Assembly: GCF_013386165.1 (NCBI RefSeq)
Contig: NZ_JACAOS010000028.1
Coordinates: forward strand, 124,001-188,000
DNA from: Pseudomonas gingeri
Lineage (GTDB): Bacteria; Pseudomonadota; Gammaproteobacteria; Pseudomonadales; Pseudomonadaceae
DNA: 64,000 nt
Reading direction: 5' to 3'
Shown one piece after another: positions 16,464 to 24,245 of the stretch (position 1 is its first letter; every line of letters starts with the position of its first letter). The notes beneath the pieces were generated by a model. The model saw only the letters and a program-made list of their open reading frames with translations. It was not told the origin of the DNA and did not search any database. Position numbers and translations under genes: made by a program.

Positions 16464-17393
16464 TTATCGGTGACGGCGTCCCTCCTCATCCAGCAGCGCC
16501 CTGAGGGTGTCCAGCCGGGCGCCGTCGAACGCGATGACGGTGCCTTGCTCGAATACCCGGCGCGCCAGGCCGGTCAGGACCGAACCCGGAGGCAACTCGA
16601 TCTGCAGGCGAGCACCGCGCTCATAGGCGCTTTGTACGGTGCCGCGCCAATCGACGACCCGGCGCATGTTGAATGCCAGGTCATCGCGAATCTGTTCGGC
16701 GCTGCGCAGGAGCCGCGCGCTGCTGCCGCTGAGATAACCCAGGCGTGGTGCCTGCATCGATACCTTGGCGAAGGCGGCGGCCAGGACCTCGGCCGGTTCA
16801 TCCAGCAGCGGGCAATGGGACGGCACGCTGACCGCCAGGCGCCGGGCCGCGCCGTCCTTGCCCATCAGGGCGACGAGCGCGCTCATGCCCGCGTCGCTGC
16901 CGGCGATCACACATTGGTTATCGGCGTTGATATTCGCCAGATAGACCGGTGTGCGTTCGCTGTGCACCTGGGCCAATAACTTATCCACAGCCGCCAGCTC
17001 CAAGCCGATCAACGCGGTCATCCCGTAACCCTGTGGATAAGCCTGCTGCATCAGCTCACCCCGCAGGCTGACCAGACGCAGGGCATCGCTGAACGTCAGG
17101 GCCTCGGCCAATACCGCCGCCGGGTAGGCGCCGATGGACAGGCCGGCGACATAAGCCGGCGGCGCGCTGTCCTCCAGCAACAGCCGGGCACAGGCCACAC
17201 CGGCGATCAACAGACATAGCTGAACCGCCCGGGTGGAGGCCAGGGCCTGCGGCGTATCCAGCAACCCCACATCCTCAGCCAATACCTCGTTCGCCTCGTG
17301 CAGACAGCCACGCACGATCGCGGCATCGGGCAAGCGCTGCAGCATGCCGGGCTGTTGCGCACCCTGGCCGGGAAACACCAGCAGGCCGCTCAT
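16464..17393 (-). CDS. mdcH: Malonate decarboxylase epsilon subunit (malonyl transacylase) MdcH
   Basis: This 309-residue FabD-like acyltransferase loads malonyl groups onto the decarboxylase acyl carrier protein to start the catalytic cycle. It has the N-terminal GQGAQ oxyanion motif (LLVFPGQGAQQPGM), the nucleophile elbow GLSIGAYPAA (Ser about 85) and the later SVPSHCPLL with the catalytic-pair His. The ATG at 17393 overlaps the mdcG stop by 4 bases (ATGA); a GTG at 17402 is possible but lacks that coupling. Confidence 0.94.
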   Translation of the reverse strand: MSGLLVFPGQGAQQPGMLQRLPDAAIVRGCLHEANEVLAEDVGLLDTPQALASTRAVQLCLLIAGVACARLLLEDSAPPAYVAGLSIGAYPAAVLAEALTFSDALRLVSLRGELMQQAYPQGYGMTALIGLELAAVDKLLAQVHSERTPVYLANINADNQCVIAGSDAGMSALVALMGKDGAARRLAVSVPSHCPLLDEPAEVLAAAFAKVSMQAPRLGYLSGSSARLLRSAEQIRDDLAFNMRRVVDWRGTVQSAYERGARLQIELPPGSVLTGLARRVFEQGTVIAFDGARLDTLRALLDEEGRRHR

Positions 17394-18019
17394 GCCACGC
17401 ACTCGCGCAGATCCCAGGGATCGAGCAGCAACTTAACGCCGCCGGCCTGCTTGAGCATGACCCGCTGCGCCGTGCCCGCCCATTCCGCCAATGCCAGTGC
17501 ACCCAGAGGGGTTTGCAGTTGCAGGTCGACACGGCAGAACGGGTTGTCGAGTTGCTGCAACAAACCGCTGGCCTGCCGACGCGACAGCGCTTGCGGCACA
17601 CGCAGAATCAAATCCAGGTCGCTCTGTGGGTGCAAGGTCGGCAAGCCGCTGGCCAACTCGAAACCGGCACTGCCACTGACGCCCCAGACCAGGCCCGACG
17701 CCTTCAACAATGGCCGCAGGTAATGCAGCGCCTGCAAGGCCGGCCAGTCTTGCGCGCAGATTTCAATATCGATGAGCGCTTCGGGGCGCACGCAACGCTC
17801 GACCAACGCCCGCGGCATCAGCGTGGCGAAACGCTGCTCACGCAACGCCCCGCGCACGCCCACCGGCACCTGATCCGCTGCCGTCAGGGCCCGCCGCACC
17901 ACCACCGGTTGACCGAGGCGCAACGCTTCGGCCACCCAGCCCGGCGCACCCTCCGGCAACTGCGCCGGGGTCAGCCCCCAGAGCAGGTCGTGAGGCAGAA
18001 ACTCGTCGTCAGCGCGCAT
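17390..18019 (-). CDS. mdcG: Phosphoribosyl-dephospho-CoA transferase MdcG
   Basis: This 209-residue nucleotidyltransferase attaches the 2'-(5''-triphosphoribosyl)-3'-dephospho-CoA prosthetic group to a serine of MdcC, creating holo-acyl carrier protein. The metal-binding pair is visible in PQSDLDLILRVP, and the N-terminal HDLLWGLTPAQLP is typical. It works directly after MdcB, which makes the prosthetic-group precursor. The gene sits 6 bp after mdcE and overlaps mdcH by 4 bases. Confidence 0.93.
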   Translation of the reverse strand: MRADDEFLPHDLLWGLTPAQLPEGAPGWVAEALRLGQPVVVRRALTAADQVPVGVRGALREQRFATLMPRALVERCVRPEALIDIEICAQDWPALQALHYLRPLLKASGLVWGVSGSAGFELASGLPTLHPQSDLDLILRVPQALSRRQASGLLQQLDNPFCRVDLQLQTPLGALALAEWAGTAQRVMLKQAGGVKLLLDPWDLRECVA

Positions 18020-18025
18020 CGCCGC

Positions 18026-18829
18026 TCACCACTGCTCGCGCAACAGCTGCCGAACCCGGCTCGACGCCGCCCGATTGCTCGCGCCCAGGCGCCCGCTCAA
18101 GTCGGTTCCCTTCTGCGCCACATCGTGGATGGCTGCGGCCAGGCAATCCTCCACCTGCGCCAGGTCGGCCGCCGTGGGCTGTTCAATCTGTTCCACACCC
18201 AGGGTTTTCCAGAGCAGGCCAAGGCTGGCGTAGCTGTCGATGTCATAGGCCATGGGCGGCACGCTGGCGGCCAGGGCTTCCAGCTCTTCGACGCTGCGCA
18301 AGGTCACCCGGGCCGCCGACGCCTTGCCCATGGCATGCACCATCACCCCCGGGTCCCGCAGGGCAATCAGCCGATTGGCCTGATAACCGTGGGCGAGGAA
18401 CGCCCCGGACATCGCCTTGCCCACCAGCAGCGCGATCACCGCATGCCCGGCCAGACGGGCCCGGGCATAACTGTCCGCCGCAGCGGCCAGGGCTTGATGA
18501 ATGCCCAGCGCTTCTTCGCGGCGTCCGTAAGCCTGGCTTGGTACATCGACAATAGCGATCAACGCGCGCTTGGTCGCACGGCCGCTGTCAGCCTCGATCA
18601 CCTCGTCCACGGCCTTGGCCAGGCCCCAGCCTTCCAGCAGGCCGACTTCGCCATGACGGGCGCGGGCAAAACGGTTAGCCGGATCGGCCACCACCGCCAG
18701 AAAACGCACCGGCTGACCGGCCAACTGGCCGTCCGCAACTTTTAATGAGGGCGGCAGGCCGGACACTTCGGATGCCCCCGAAGCCAGTGCCTGGAACCAG
18801 TGCAAACCGCGCAGGGAATAAGTACTCAT
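18026..18829 (-). CDS. mdcE: Malonate decarboxylase gamma subunit MdcE
   Basis: This 267-residue carboxyltransferase-like (crotonase-superfamily) protein pairs with MdcD to decarboxylate malonyl-S-ACP to acetyl-S-ACP. Gly/Ala-rich oxyanion-hole segments are visible around VIALLVGKAMSGAFLAHGYQ (about residues 130-150), preceded by IAIVDVPSQAYGRREEALG. Its start overlaps the mdcD stop by 4 bases (ATGA), indicating coupled translation of the two halves of the catalytic core. Confidence 0.94.
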   Translation of the reverse strand: MSTYSLRGLHWFQALASGASEVSGLPPSLKVADGQLAGQPVRFLAVVADPANRFARARHGEVGLLEGWGLAKAVDEVIEADSGRATKRALIAIVDVPSQAYGRREEALGIHQALAAAADSYARARLAGHAVIALLVGKAMSGAFLAHGYQANRLIALRDPGVMVHAMGKASAARVTLRSVEELEALAASVPPMAYDIDSYASLGLLWKTLGVEQIEQPTAADLAQVEDCLAAAIHDVAQKGTDLSGRLGASNRAASSRVRQLLREQW

Positions 18830-19677
18830 GGGCGATCTCCTTGGAAAAGACGGCGTACCGTGGCCGGATCGATTTGCGGCTCGGCCTCCAGCTCGGCCAG
18901 CCGTTGCAGATACCAGTCCGCCTGCCGACTGCGTTGTACCTCGGGCAAACCGGCCTCCAGCAATCCGGCGACCTGTTGCTGGATCTGCGCCACATCATCG
19001 GCCACATAACGGTCCACCAGCCCGCTGGCAAACCGCTGCTCGCCACCGGTCAGGCTCCAGATAAACGGCCGGTCGCGGGAGTCGTATTCTTCCAGCCCAG
19101 CCTCTTGCTCGATCACCTGCGGGCCGTTGAGGCCCAGGCGGGCCTCCTGGGTCACCACAAGATAACTGCACAGCGCCGCCGCGATGGACATGCCACCAAA
19201 ACACCCGACGCTACCGGCGACCACGCCGATCACCGGCTGATAACGACGCAGGTCGACAATCGCCGCGTGGATATCGGCGATGGCCGCCAGCCCCAGATTC
19301 GCCTCCTGCAAACGCACGCCGCCGGTTTCCAGCAGCAACACGGCGCGGGTCGGAATACCGTTGCGATTGTCTTCAGCCGCCAGCTCCAGGGCGCCCGCCA
19401 TTTTTGCGCCGCCCACTTCACCGAGGCTACCGCCCTGGAACGCCCCTTCGATGGCCGCGATGACCACCGGCAAACCGTCGATGCTGCCCTTGGCGATCAC
19501 CACGCCGTCATCGGCCTGGGGCACCACGCCCTGGCGTTCGAGCCAGGGCGACATGACCCGGGCAAAGGGGTCAAGCAACTCGCGGAAACTGCCGCTGTCG
19601 AGCAAGGCCCGGGCCCGTTGCCGGGCGCCGAGCTCGACGAAGCTGTGCTTGTGCAGCAAACGCTCGCTGTCAGTCAT
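18826..19677 (-). CDS. mdcD: Malonate decarboxylase beta subunit MdcD
   Basis: This 283-residue protein is the other half of the decarboxylase, resembling the acetyl-CoA carboxylase beta chain but without its zinc finger. The family core is seen at FVELGARQRARALLD, GVVIAKGSIDGLPVVIAAIEG, LLLETGGVRLQEAN and VGCFGGMSIAAALCSY. The start overlaps the end of mdcC by 8 bases. The order and overlaps in mdcC-D-E-G-H point to a single tightly coupled operon. Confidence 0.95.
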   Translation of the reverse strand: MTDSERLLHKHSFVELGARQRARALLDSGSFRELLDPFARVMSPWLERQGVVPQADDGVVIAKGSIDGLPVVIAAIEGAFQGGSLGEVGGAKMAGALELAAEDNRNGIPTRAVLLLETGGVRLQEANLGLAAIADIHAAIVDLRRYQPVIGVVAGSVGCFGGMSIAAALCSYLVVTQEARLGLNGPQVIEQEAGLEEYDSRDRPFIWSLTGGEQRFASGLVDRYVADDVAQIQQQVAGLLEAGLPEVQRSRQADWYLQRLAELEAEPQIDPATVRRLFQGDRP

Positions 19678-19969
19678 GGCCGATCTCCTCGAAACCTTGT
19701 TCCAAACGCAAGCGGGCCACGCCGGGGGTGGCGCCGAAATCGTGGATATCGATGGTCAGGGCCGGCGGCAACTGGCCGTCGAACAGGCGCTCGAACAGGT
19801 GTTGCCAGCGTGAAGCACTGCCATTGACCGAGGTCGTCACCTGGATCGACAAGGTGCCGGGGTGGCCGGGTTCCAGCAGCACCTCCAGGTCTCCCGAGCC
19901 GACACAGCCCACCAGCGCGCGGCCTTTGGGCGGTTGCCCGGCGGGGAATTCAAAGGACAACTTTTCCAT
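19670..19969 (-). CDS. mdcC: Malonate decarboxylase acyl carrier protein (delta subunit) MdcC
   Basis: This 99-residue acyl carrier protein begins MEKLSFEFPAGQPPKGRALV. The serine in CVGSGDLEVLLEP (about residue 25) is the expected attachment site of the triphosphoribosyl-dephospho-CoA arm, on which acetyl and malonyl groups are exchanged. ATG 19969 shares its last-base overlap with the mdcB stop (TGATG arrangement); an upstream GTG at 19972 is less likely. Confidence 0.94.
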   Translation of the reverse strand: MEKLSFEFPAGQPPKGRALVGCVGSGDLEVLLEPGHPGTLSIQVTTSVNGSASRWQHLFERLFDGQLPPALTIDIHDFGATPGVARLRLEQGFEEIGHD

Positions 19970-20979
19970 CACAAGGCTTCCTGTTCGAGGCGGTCGATCA
20001 GCAGGCAGGCGGCGAGCAGATCTGCCGCGCCGCCTGGTGAAGCGTTCATCGCCAACAACTGTTGATCCAATTCATGCAGGCAGCGACGTCCCGGCAGGCT
20101 GGCGCTACCGCCGGCTTCGAGCACGGCGCGGGCGCCCTGTTGCATGGCCTGTAAACCCGGCACGCCGGCGCGGTAGAGCACGCAGGTGTCGGCCAGGTTG
20201 GTCATGATTGCCAACAGCGCATCGAGGCGGGCGTTCTGTTCGCCGTGGCCGGCGAGGCGGCTGCGCTTGAGTTGGGGCAGGCCGAGTTGGGTAACCGCCG
20301 GGAAACCCAACTGCGCTTCTTCGCGGGCACCGCGAGCGCCGTAGCGTTGGGCGACCTGGGTGCCGTGGCTGGTGCTGTGGGGGGCATGGCGATCGTCGAG
20401 CAAAGCGAGGCGTGCGGCGCGGATCGTCAATGCGCCGGCCTTTACCGATTCGGGTTCCAGCGCGGCGGCGGCCACCAGCAGGCCCAGGGCCCAGATCGCA
20501 CCGCGATGGGTATTCACGCCGCCGGTGGTCTTGAGCATCGCCTGCTCGCCTTCGCGGCCGATACGGCCGAGAGCTTCACGCAATGGCAAACCGATTGCGG
20601 ATACAGAATGTGGCGAGCGGGCTTGCCCGCGCTCGGCGGCGTAGCCGTCGTAAACCCCACCCACCCGGTCCACCTGATACGCCGCGATTGCAGGTTTTGG
20701 GGCTGCTTCGCAGCCCAGCGCGGGCAAGCCCGCTCGCCACAAGGTCTGCTCTCGGCTGGATATCGCGGCCTCGGCCATCTCCTTGAACATCGGCCACAAC
20801 GACAACGCCGAAGCATGCATCAGACCCAGATGGAGATCGCTGTGCGCGCCATTGCCGCGACGATCCACCAACGCCGGTTTAGGCGACAGGTCGGCTTCGT
20901 CGATCAGCGCTTCCACCGCGAAATCCGCCAGGCGCTCGGCCAGGGACAGGGGTTGGGCTTGCAGATTGAAGGCGTGCAT
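19969..20979 (-). CDS. mdcB: Triphosphoribosyl-dephospho-CoA synthase MdcB, carrying an in-frame REP-derived insert
   Basis: MdcB joins ATP and dephospho-CoA to make the precursor of the MdcC prosthetic group. The family parts are clear: ALVDRRGNGAHSDLHLGLMH near residue 40-60, then LREALGRIGREGEQAMLKTTGGVNTHRGAIWALG from about 125. Between them, residues about 80-124 (LWRAGLPALGCEAAPK to ERGQARSPH) are not MdcB sequence but the translation of a 133-bp REP doublet. The reading frame stays open, giving 336 residues, about 45 more than I expect for the family. Whether the enzyme remains active is an open question; the insert falls in a segment between two conserved blocks. Confidence 0.9.
   Translation of the reverse strand: MHAFNLQAQPLSLAERLADFAVEALIDEADLSPKPALVDRRGNGAHSDLHLGLMHASALSLWPMFKEMAEAAISSREQTLWRAGLPALGCEAAPKPAIAAYQVDRVGGVYDGYAAERGQARSPHSVSAIGLPLREALGRIGREGEQAMLKTTGGVNTHRGAIWALGLLVAAAALEPESVKAGALTIRAARLALLDDRHAPHSTSHGTQVAQRYGARGAREEAQLGFPAVTQLGLPQLKRSRLAGHGEQNARLDALLAIMTNLADTCVLYRAGVPGLQAMQQGARAVLEAGGSASLPGRRCLHELDQQLLAMNASPGGAADLLAACLLIDRLEQEAL
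20609..20741. repeat. 133-bp REP doublet inserted within mdcB
   Basis: TGTGGCGAGCGGGCTTGCCC begins the element and GGGCAAGCCCGCTCGCCACA ends it. The centre carries a second dyad (GGGGCTGC-TTC-GCAGCCC). The length is the same 133 bp as the intergenic copies at 52912 and 56334, so this is a recent or intact member placed inside a gene. Confidence 0.93.
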
Positions 20980-22656
20980 TTACCAGCTCCTGAATTTGGC
21001 GGGCGGGTTGTAGAGACCACCCGACCACTCCACCAGATCGGCCACGCTCTTGGCCGCCAGCAGTTCGCGGCTGGCGTCGGTGCGCCGAATACCCAGGTCT
21101 TCAGGCAAGGCGATCAAGCCTTCGCGGCGCATCCGCGCTGTGTCCTTGGGGTTATGCCGCAAGCCGATGGCCGTGACACCCGCCACGGCAGCGATCATCG
21201 CCTGGCGCTCTTCCAGGGAACGGGCCTTGTACAAATAGGCGATGCCCTCTTCGGTGAGCAAATGGGTGACGTCGTCGCCGTAGATCATGATCGGCGCCAG
21301 GGGCATCCCGCTTTTGCGCGCCACCTCCACGGCATCGAGGGTTTCGACAAACGTCGGTTTGCCGCCCTCCTGGAAGGTCTCGACCATCTGCACCACCAGC
21401 TTCTTGCCCCGTTCGAGCAAGGCTTCAGGCGCATCGCCGGTATCGAGACGCATATCGAGCCAGGCCGGGGTGCCGTGACGGCGACCACGCGGATCGTGCC
21501 CCATATTCGGCGCTCCGCCGAACCCGGCCAGGCGACCCCGGGTCACCGTGGACGAATGCCCGTCACCGTCGACCTGCAAGGTCGCACCGATAAACAGGTC
21601 CACCGCATACTGCCCGGCCAACTGGCAGAACATCCGGTTCGAACGCATCGAGCCGTCACGCCCGGTGAAGAACACATCCGGCCGCGCCGCGATGTAGTTT
21701 TCCATCCCCAGTTCGGTGCCGAAACAATGCACGCTTTCGACCCAGCCACTTTCGATGGCGGGAATCAGCGTCGGGTGCGGGTTGAGTGTCCAGTTGCGGC
21801 AGATCTTGCCCTTCAGGCCCAGGGATTCACCGTAGGTCGGCAGGATCAGCTCAATGGCGGCGGTATTGAAACCAATCCCGTGGTTGAGGGACTGCACGTT
21901 GTGTTTTTCGTAGATCCCCCGAATCGCCATCATCGCCATCAGCACATGCACCGGCTTGATATGACGCGGGTCGCGGGTGAACAGCGGCTCGATATAGAAA
22001 GGTTTGTCGGCCACCACCACGAAGTCGACCCAGGACGCGGGGATATCCACCCGGGGCAGTTCACTGACGTCATCGACCAGTTGATTGACCTGGACGATCA
22101 CGATCCCGTCGCTGAACGCCGCCGGCTCGATCAGCGCCGGGCTGTCCTCGGTGCTGGCGCCGGTGTAGATATTGCCGGCGCGGTCAGCCATGAAGCCGGC
22201 GCTGAGCACCACATTGGGGATCAGGTCCACCACCAGCCGGGCATAGAGTTCGATGTAGGTGTGAATCGCGCCGATTTCCAGCAGGCCATCTTCCAGCAAC
22301 TGGCTGATGCGCAGGCTCTGGGTGCCGGCGAAGGAGAAATCCAGCTTGCGGGCAATGCCGCGCTCGAACAGGTCCAGGTGCTCGGCGCGACCGACGCTGG
22401 GCATGATCATGTGCAAATCGTGGAGCTTGGCCGGGTCGGCTTTCACCAGGGAGCGGGAGAGAAAGTCGGCCTGCTTCTGGTTATTGCCCTCCAGCACCAC
22501 CCGGTCGCCGGGCATGATCAGGGCTTCGAGGGCGGCGACGATCTTGTCGGTCGGCAACACCACACCATCGGCGAGGGCTCGCACCTGCTCGAGACGACGC
22601 TGCTTCTCGGTGCGCCGCCGCGTCCAGCGCGAGTCGGGGGAATTGGGGGTTGTCAT
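20980..22656 (-). CDS. mdcA: Malonate decarboxylase alpha subunit (acetyl-ACP:malonate ACP transferase) MdcA
   Basis: This 558-residue CoA-transferase-like subunit swaps acetyl for malonate on the carrier protein, so that MdcD-MdcE can decarboxylate it. Family segments include MPGDRVVLEGNNQKQADFLS (about 50-70), AGNIYTGASTEDSPAL and the C-terminal GGLYNPPAKFRSW. It is the first gene of mdcABCDEGH-madLM and its stop is immediately followed by the mdcB ATG. ATG 22656 was chosen: GGAG lies 5 bases upstream, whereas the in-frame GTG at 22662 would fall inside that site. Confidence 0.96.
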   Translation of the reverse strand: MTTPNSPDSRWTRRRTEKQRRLEQVRALADGVVLPTDKIVAALEALIMPGDRVVLEGNNQKQADFLSRSLVKADPAKLHDLHMIMPSVGRAEHLDLFERGIARKLDFSFAGTQSLRISQLLEDGLLEIGAIHTYIELYARLVVDLIPNVVLSAGFMADRAGNIYTGASTEDSPALIEPAAFSDGIVIVQVNQLVDDVSELPRVDIPASWVDFVVVADKPFYIEPLFTRDPRHIKPVHVLMAMMAIRGIYEKHNVQSLNHGIGFNTAAIELILPTYGESLGLKGKICRNWTLNPHPTLIPAIESGWVESVHCFGTELGMENYIAARPDVFFTGRDGSMRSNRMFCQLAGQYAVDLFIGATLQVDGDGHSSTVTRGRLAGFGGAPNMGHDPRGRRHGTPAWLDMRLDTGDAPEALLERGKKLVVQMVETFQEGGKPTFVETLDAVEVARKSGMPLAPIMIYGDDVTHLLTEEGIAYLYKARSLEERQAMIAAVAGVTAIGLRHNPKDTARMRREGLIALPEDLGIRRTDASRELLAAKSVADLVEWSGGLYNPPAKFRSW

Positions 22657-22661
22657 GCTCA

Positions 22662-22685
22662 CTCCACGGGTTCGCTTTCGTGGAG
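22662..22685 (-). promoter_or_regulatory. mdcA: Hairpin enclosing the mdcA Shine-Dalgarno
   Basis: On the minus strand CTCCACG and CGTGGAG form a perfect 7-bp stem with a 10-base loop, ending 5 bases before the mdcA ATG. The GGAG ribosome binding site is the 3' arm, so folding would hide it. This could tune translation of the first gene of the malonate operon; it could also be part of a DNA site for MdcR. Confidence 0.5.
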
Positions 22686-22874
22686 TAGACAGTAGGAGTG
22701 AATCGACAGGGCATCAATCAAGCCCAGCGGCGGATCGTTACGCTCAGGGTAATGGTTCTTGTATGGGGTGGATTCTAATGAAGTGACCGGGGAGATTTGT
22801 CCCCGCTGGGGCACGAAGAGGCCCTCAAGGCAGCTTCCGCCCATGCGAACCGTTTGTCGGTTAACCGCTTCAAC
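22686..22874. other. Divergent intergenic region upstream of mdcA and the first tandem gene
   Basis: No coding frame is convincing here. It must contain the mdcA promoter and MdcR site, which I cannot place with confidence. Visible structure is a hairpin CGGGG-AGATTTGT-CCCCG at 22788-22805 and an AACCG-TTTGT-CGGTT dyad at 22848-22862, the latter shared with the second tandem copy (23555-23569). The homologous block begins at about 22844. Confidence 0.4.
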
Positions 22875-22890
22875 CTGTCAGTTCTGACAG
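22875..22890. promoter_or_regulatory. Palindromic site upstream of tandem gene 1
   Basis: CTGTCAG-TT-CTGACAG is a perfect 7+7 palindrome with a 2-base centre, about 100 bp before the gene. The same 16 bases recur unchanged before tandem gene 2, while surrounding bases differ, suggesting a conserved operator. Confidence 0.5.
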
Positions 22891-22991
22891 TAGCCAGACG
22901 ACTGTTTCCCGCGCCTACTAAAACAGCGCTGTGACTTCCAATGTCTGGCTCCATGGGCAGGGTCAAAAGCGCCTATGACCGGAGAAAGCAT

Positions 22992-23504
22992 ATGAACGTT
23001 GATGAAGAAGACTATGGAACCGAGTTCAAACATGAAGATAGGAACGGGTGGGAAAATGAGGTTGGATCCCCAGATGGGATACTCAAAACAGAAGCAGGCC
23101 CGTTCGGCCCGAACACTTACTGGTCCGGCAAGCTGGAATGGAGACCCCCACACATCTTTCAGCCTTCTCTCTACAAGGTGTTGAACCTTCCAGTCGGAGA
23201 GAAGGAGAAAGGCAGCCTTTTCGTATCCATCAAATACCGCGTTCACCCCCCGGAGCCTGGGGATTCACCAGCGATCGCGCTCGTAATTACAAAGAACATA
23301 TCGGAGAGCTCTAGCACTACTTGGATAGAGGCGAACACCCCAACCGGCGAGTGGCGCCAAACAGGTGACGCCCTACTTCGCTACTCCGGTAGCAGGGCCC
23401 ATATCTTGATCGGTACGAATTACGGAGACGGTCCCGGCGTGTCCCGTAAGATCGACATCGATGACATCAAGGTTGTGCGAGTTCCCGATGATCCCGATGA
23501 ATAG
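22992..23504 (+). CDS. Hypothetical protein, tandem paralog 1 (beta-sandwich-like)
   Basis: I do not recognise this 170-residue protein. It is acidic at the start (MNVDEEDYGTEF) and lacks a signal peptide. It alternates short hydrophobic strands (SIKYRVH, IALVITKNIS, AHILIGTNYGDG) and ends GPGVSRKIDIDDIKVVRV. This F-x-D-R-N-G-W ... IDDI pattern resembles jelly-roll carbohydrate-binding modules; that is inference only. ATG 22992 has GGAG 7 bases upstream. The frame is open to an ATG at 22941, but those 17 codons differ from copy 2 only by amino-acid-changing substitutions. GC and codon use (AGG, AGA, ATA) differ from the core genes. A paralog about two-thirds identical by eye follows at 23700. 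Confidence 0.75.
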   Translation: MNVDEEDYGTEFKHEDRNGWENEVGSPDGILKTEAGPFGPNTYWSGKLEWRPPHIFQPSLYKVLNLPVGEKEKGSLFVSIKYRVHPPEPGDSPAIALVITKNISESSSTTWIEANTPTGEWRQTGDALLRYSGSRAHILIGTNYGDGPGVSRKIDIDDIKVVRVPDDPDE

Positions 23505-23511
23505 AAGTGAT

Positions 23512-23551
23512 CGACGCTGGGCATGATCAAGGCTTCGAGGGCGGCGACAAT
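23512..23551 (+). other. mdcA-derived scar between the tandem paralogs
   Basis: Bases 23519-23551 match mdcA at 22510-22542 in 31 of 33 positions, and 23512-23529 match mdcA at 22392-22409 in 18 of 18. The 40-bp stretch is therefore a patchwork of two mdcA segments in the same orientation. It marks the junction at which the gene was duplicated next to mdcA and the extra mdcA DNA then mostly deleted. Confidence 0.8.
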
Positions 23552-23581
23552 GCAAACCGTTTGTCGGTTAATCGCTTCACC

Positions 23582-23597
23582 CTGTCAGTTCTGACAG
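23582..23597. promoter_or_regulatory. Palindromic site upstream of tandem gene 2
   Basis: The same CTGTCAG-TT-CTGACAG palindrome as at 22875, in the same relative position to the following gene, preceded by the shared AACCG-TTTGT-CGGTT dyad. Confidence 0.5.
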
Positions 23598-23699
23598 TAG
23601 CCACACGACCGTCTCCAGCGCCTACTAAAAACTGCGCTGTGACTTCCAATGTCTAGCTCCACGAGCAGGGTCAAAAGCGCCCATGACCGGAGAAAGCAT

Positions 23700-24197
23700 A
23701 TGAACGTTGATGAAGAAGACTATGGAACCGATTTCGAAAATGGAGACAGGAACGGATGGGAAAATGATGTTGGCTCTCTGGATGGGATACTCAAAACGGA
23801 AGAAGGCCCGCTAGGCCCGAATACCTTCTGGTCCGGCAAGCTGGAATGGAGACCCCCTGACACGTTTCTGCCCTCCCTCGCCAAGATGTTGACCCTTCCT
23901 GGCGAGGAGAAAGGGACGCTTTTAACATCCGTCAAATACCGCGTTCACCCACCGGAGCCCGAGGAAGCAACATCGATCGCGGTGGCGATTGCAGCGAACA
24001 TATCGCTGGGCTATAGCACATTTTTCATAGATGAGCACACTCCAACCGGCCAGTGGCTCGAAAGTCATAGAATCGGCTTTGGCTACTACGGTAACAGAGC
24101 CCATATCTTGGTCGGTGCGGTTGTCGGGGATGGGCCCGGCGTGTCTCGTAAGATAGACATCGATGACATCAAGGTTGTGAAAATTCCCAAACCATAG
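23700..24197 (+). CDS. Hypothetical protein, tandem paralog 2
   Basis: This is the 165-residue second copy. It keeps MNVDEEDYGTDFENGDRNGW, YWSGKLEWRPP-type strand FWSGKLEWRPP, VKYRVHPPEPE, HTPTGQW, RAHILVG and the C-terminal GDGPGVSRKIDIDDIKVVKI, and varies in between, with a 2-residue deletion near residue 65. Conservation is concentrated at the two ends, with the middle strands and loops diverged; this pattern fits a common fold with a changing surface. ATG 23700 has the same GGAGAAAGCAT ribosome site as copy 1. No known function; not preceded by secretion or toxin genes. Confidence 0.75.
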   Translation: MNVDEEDYGTDFENGDRNGWENDVGSLDGILKTEEGPLGPNTFWSGKLEWRPPDTFLPSLAKMLTLPGEEKGTLLTSVKYRVHPPEPEEATSIAVAIAANISLGYSTFFIDEHTPTGQWLESHRIGFGYYGNRAHILVGAVVGDGPGVSRKIDIDDIKVVKIPKP

Positions 24198-24245
24198 AAA
24201 TTCACGAACGGCCGCCTGGAGAGGGTTTGCATGGCCGCGCCAAAG

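Noticed and set aside
20245..22695. Open frame of 816 codons opposite mdcB/mdcA
   Set aside because: High GC removes stops on the opposite strand; composition is His/Gln/Arg-rich nonsense and the minus-strand genes are clear family members.
22692..22990. Attachment site or insertion sequence ends around the accessory region
   Set aside because: I looked for direct repeats, integrase or transposase genes at both borders (22.7 and 26.3 kb) and saw none.
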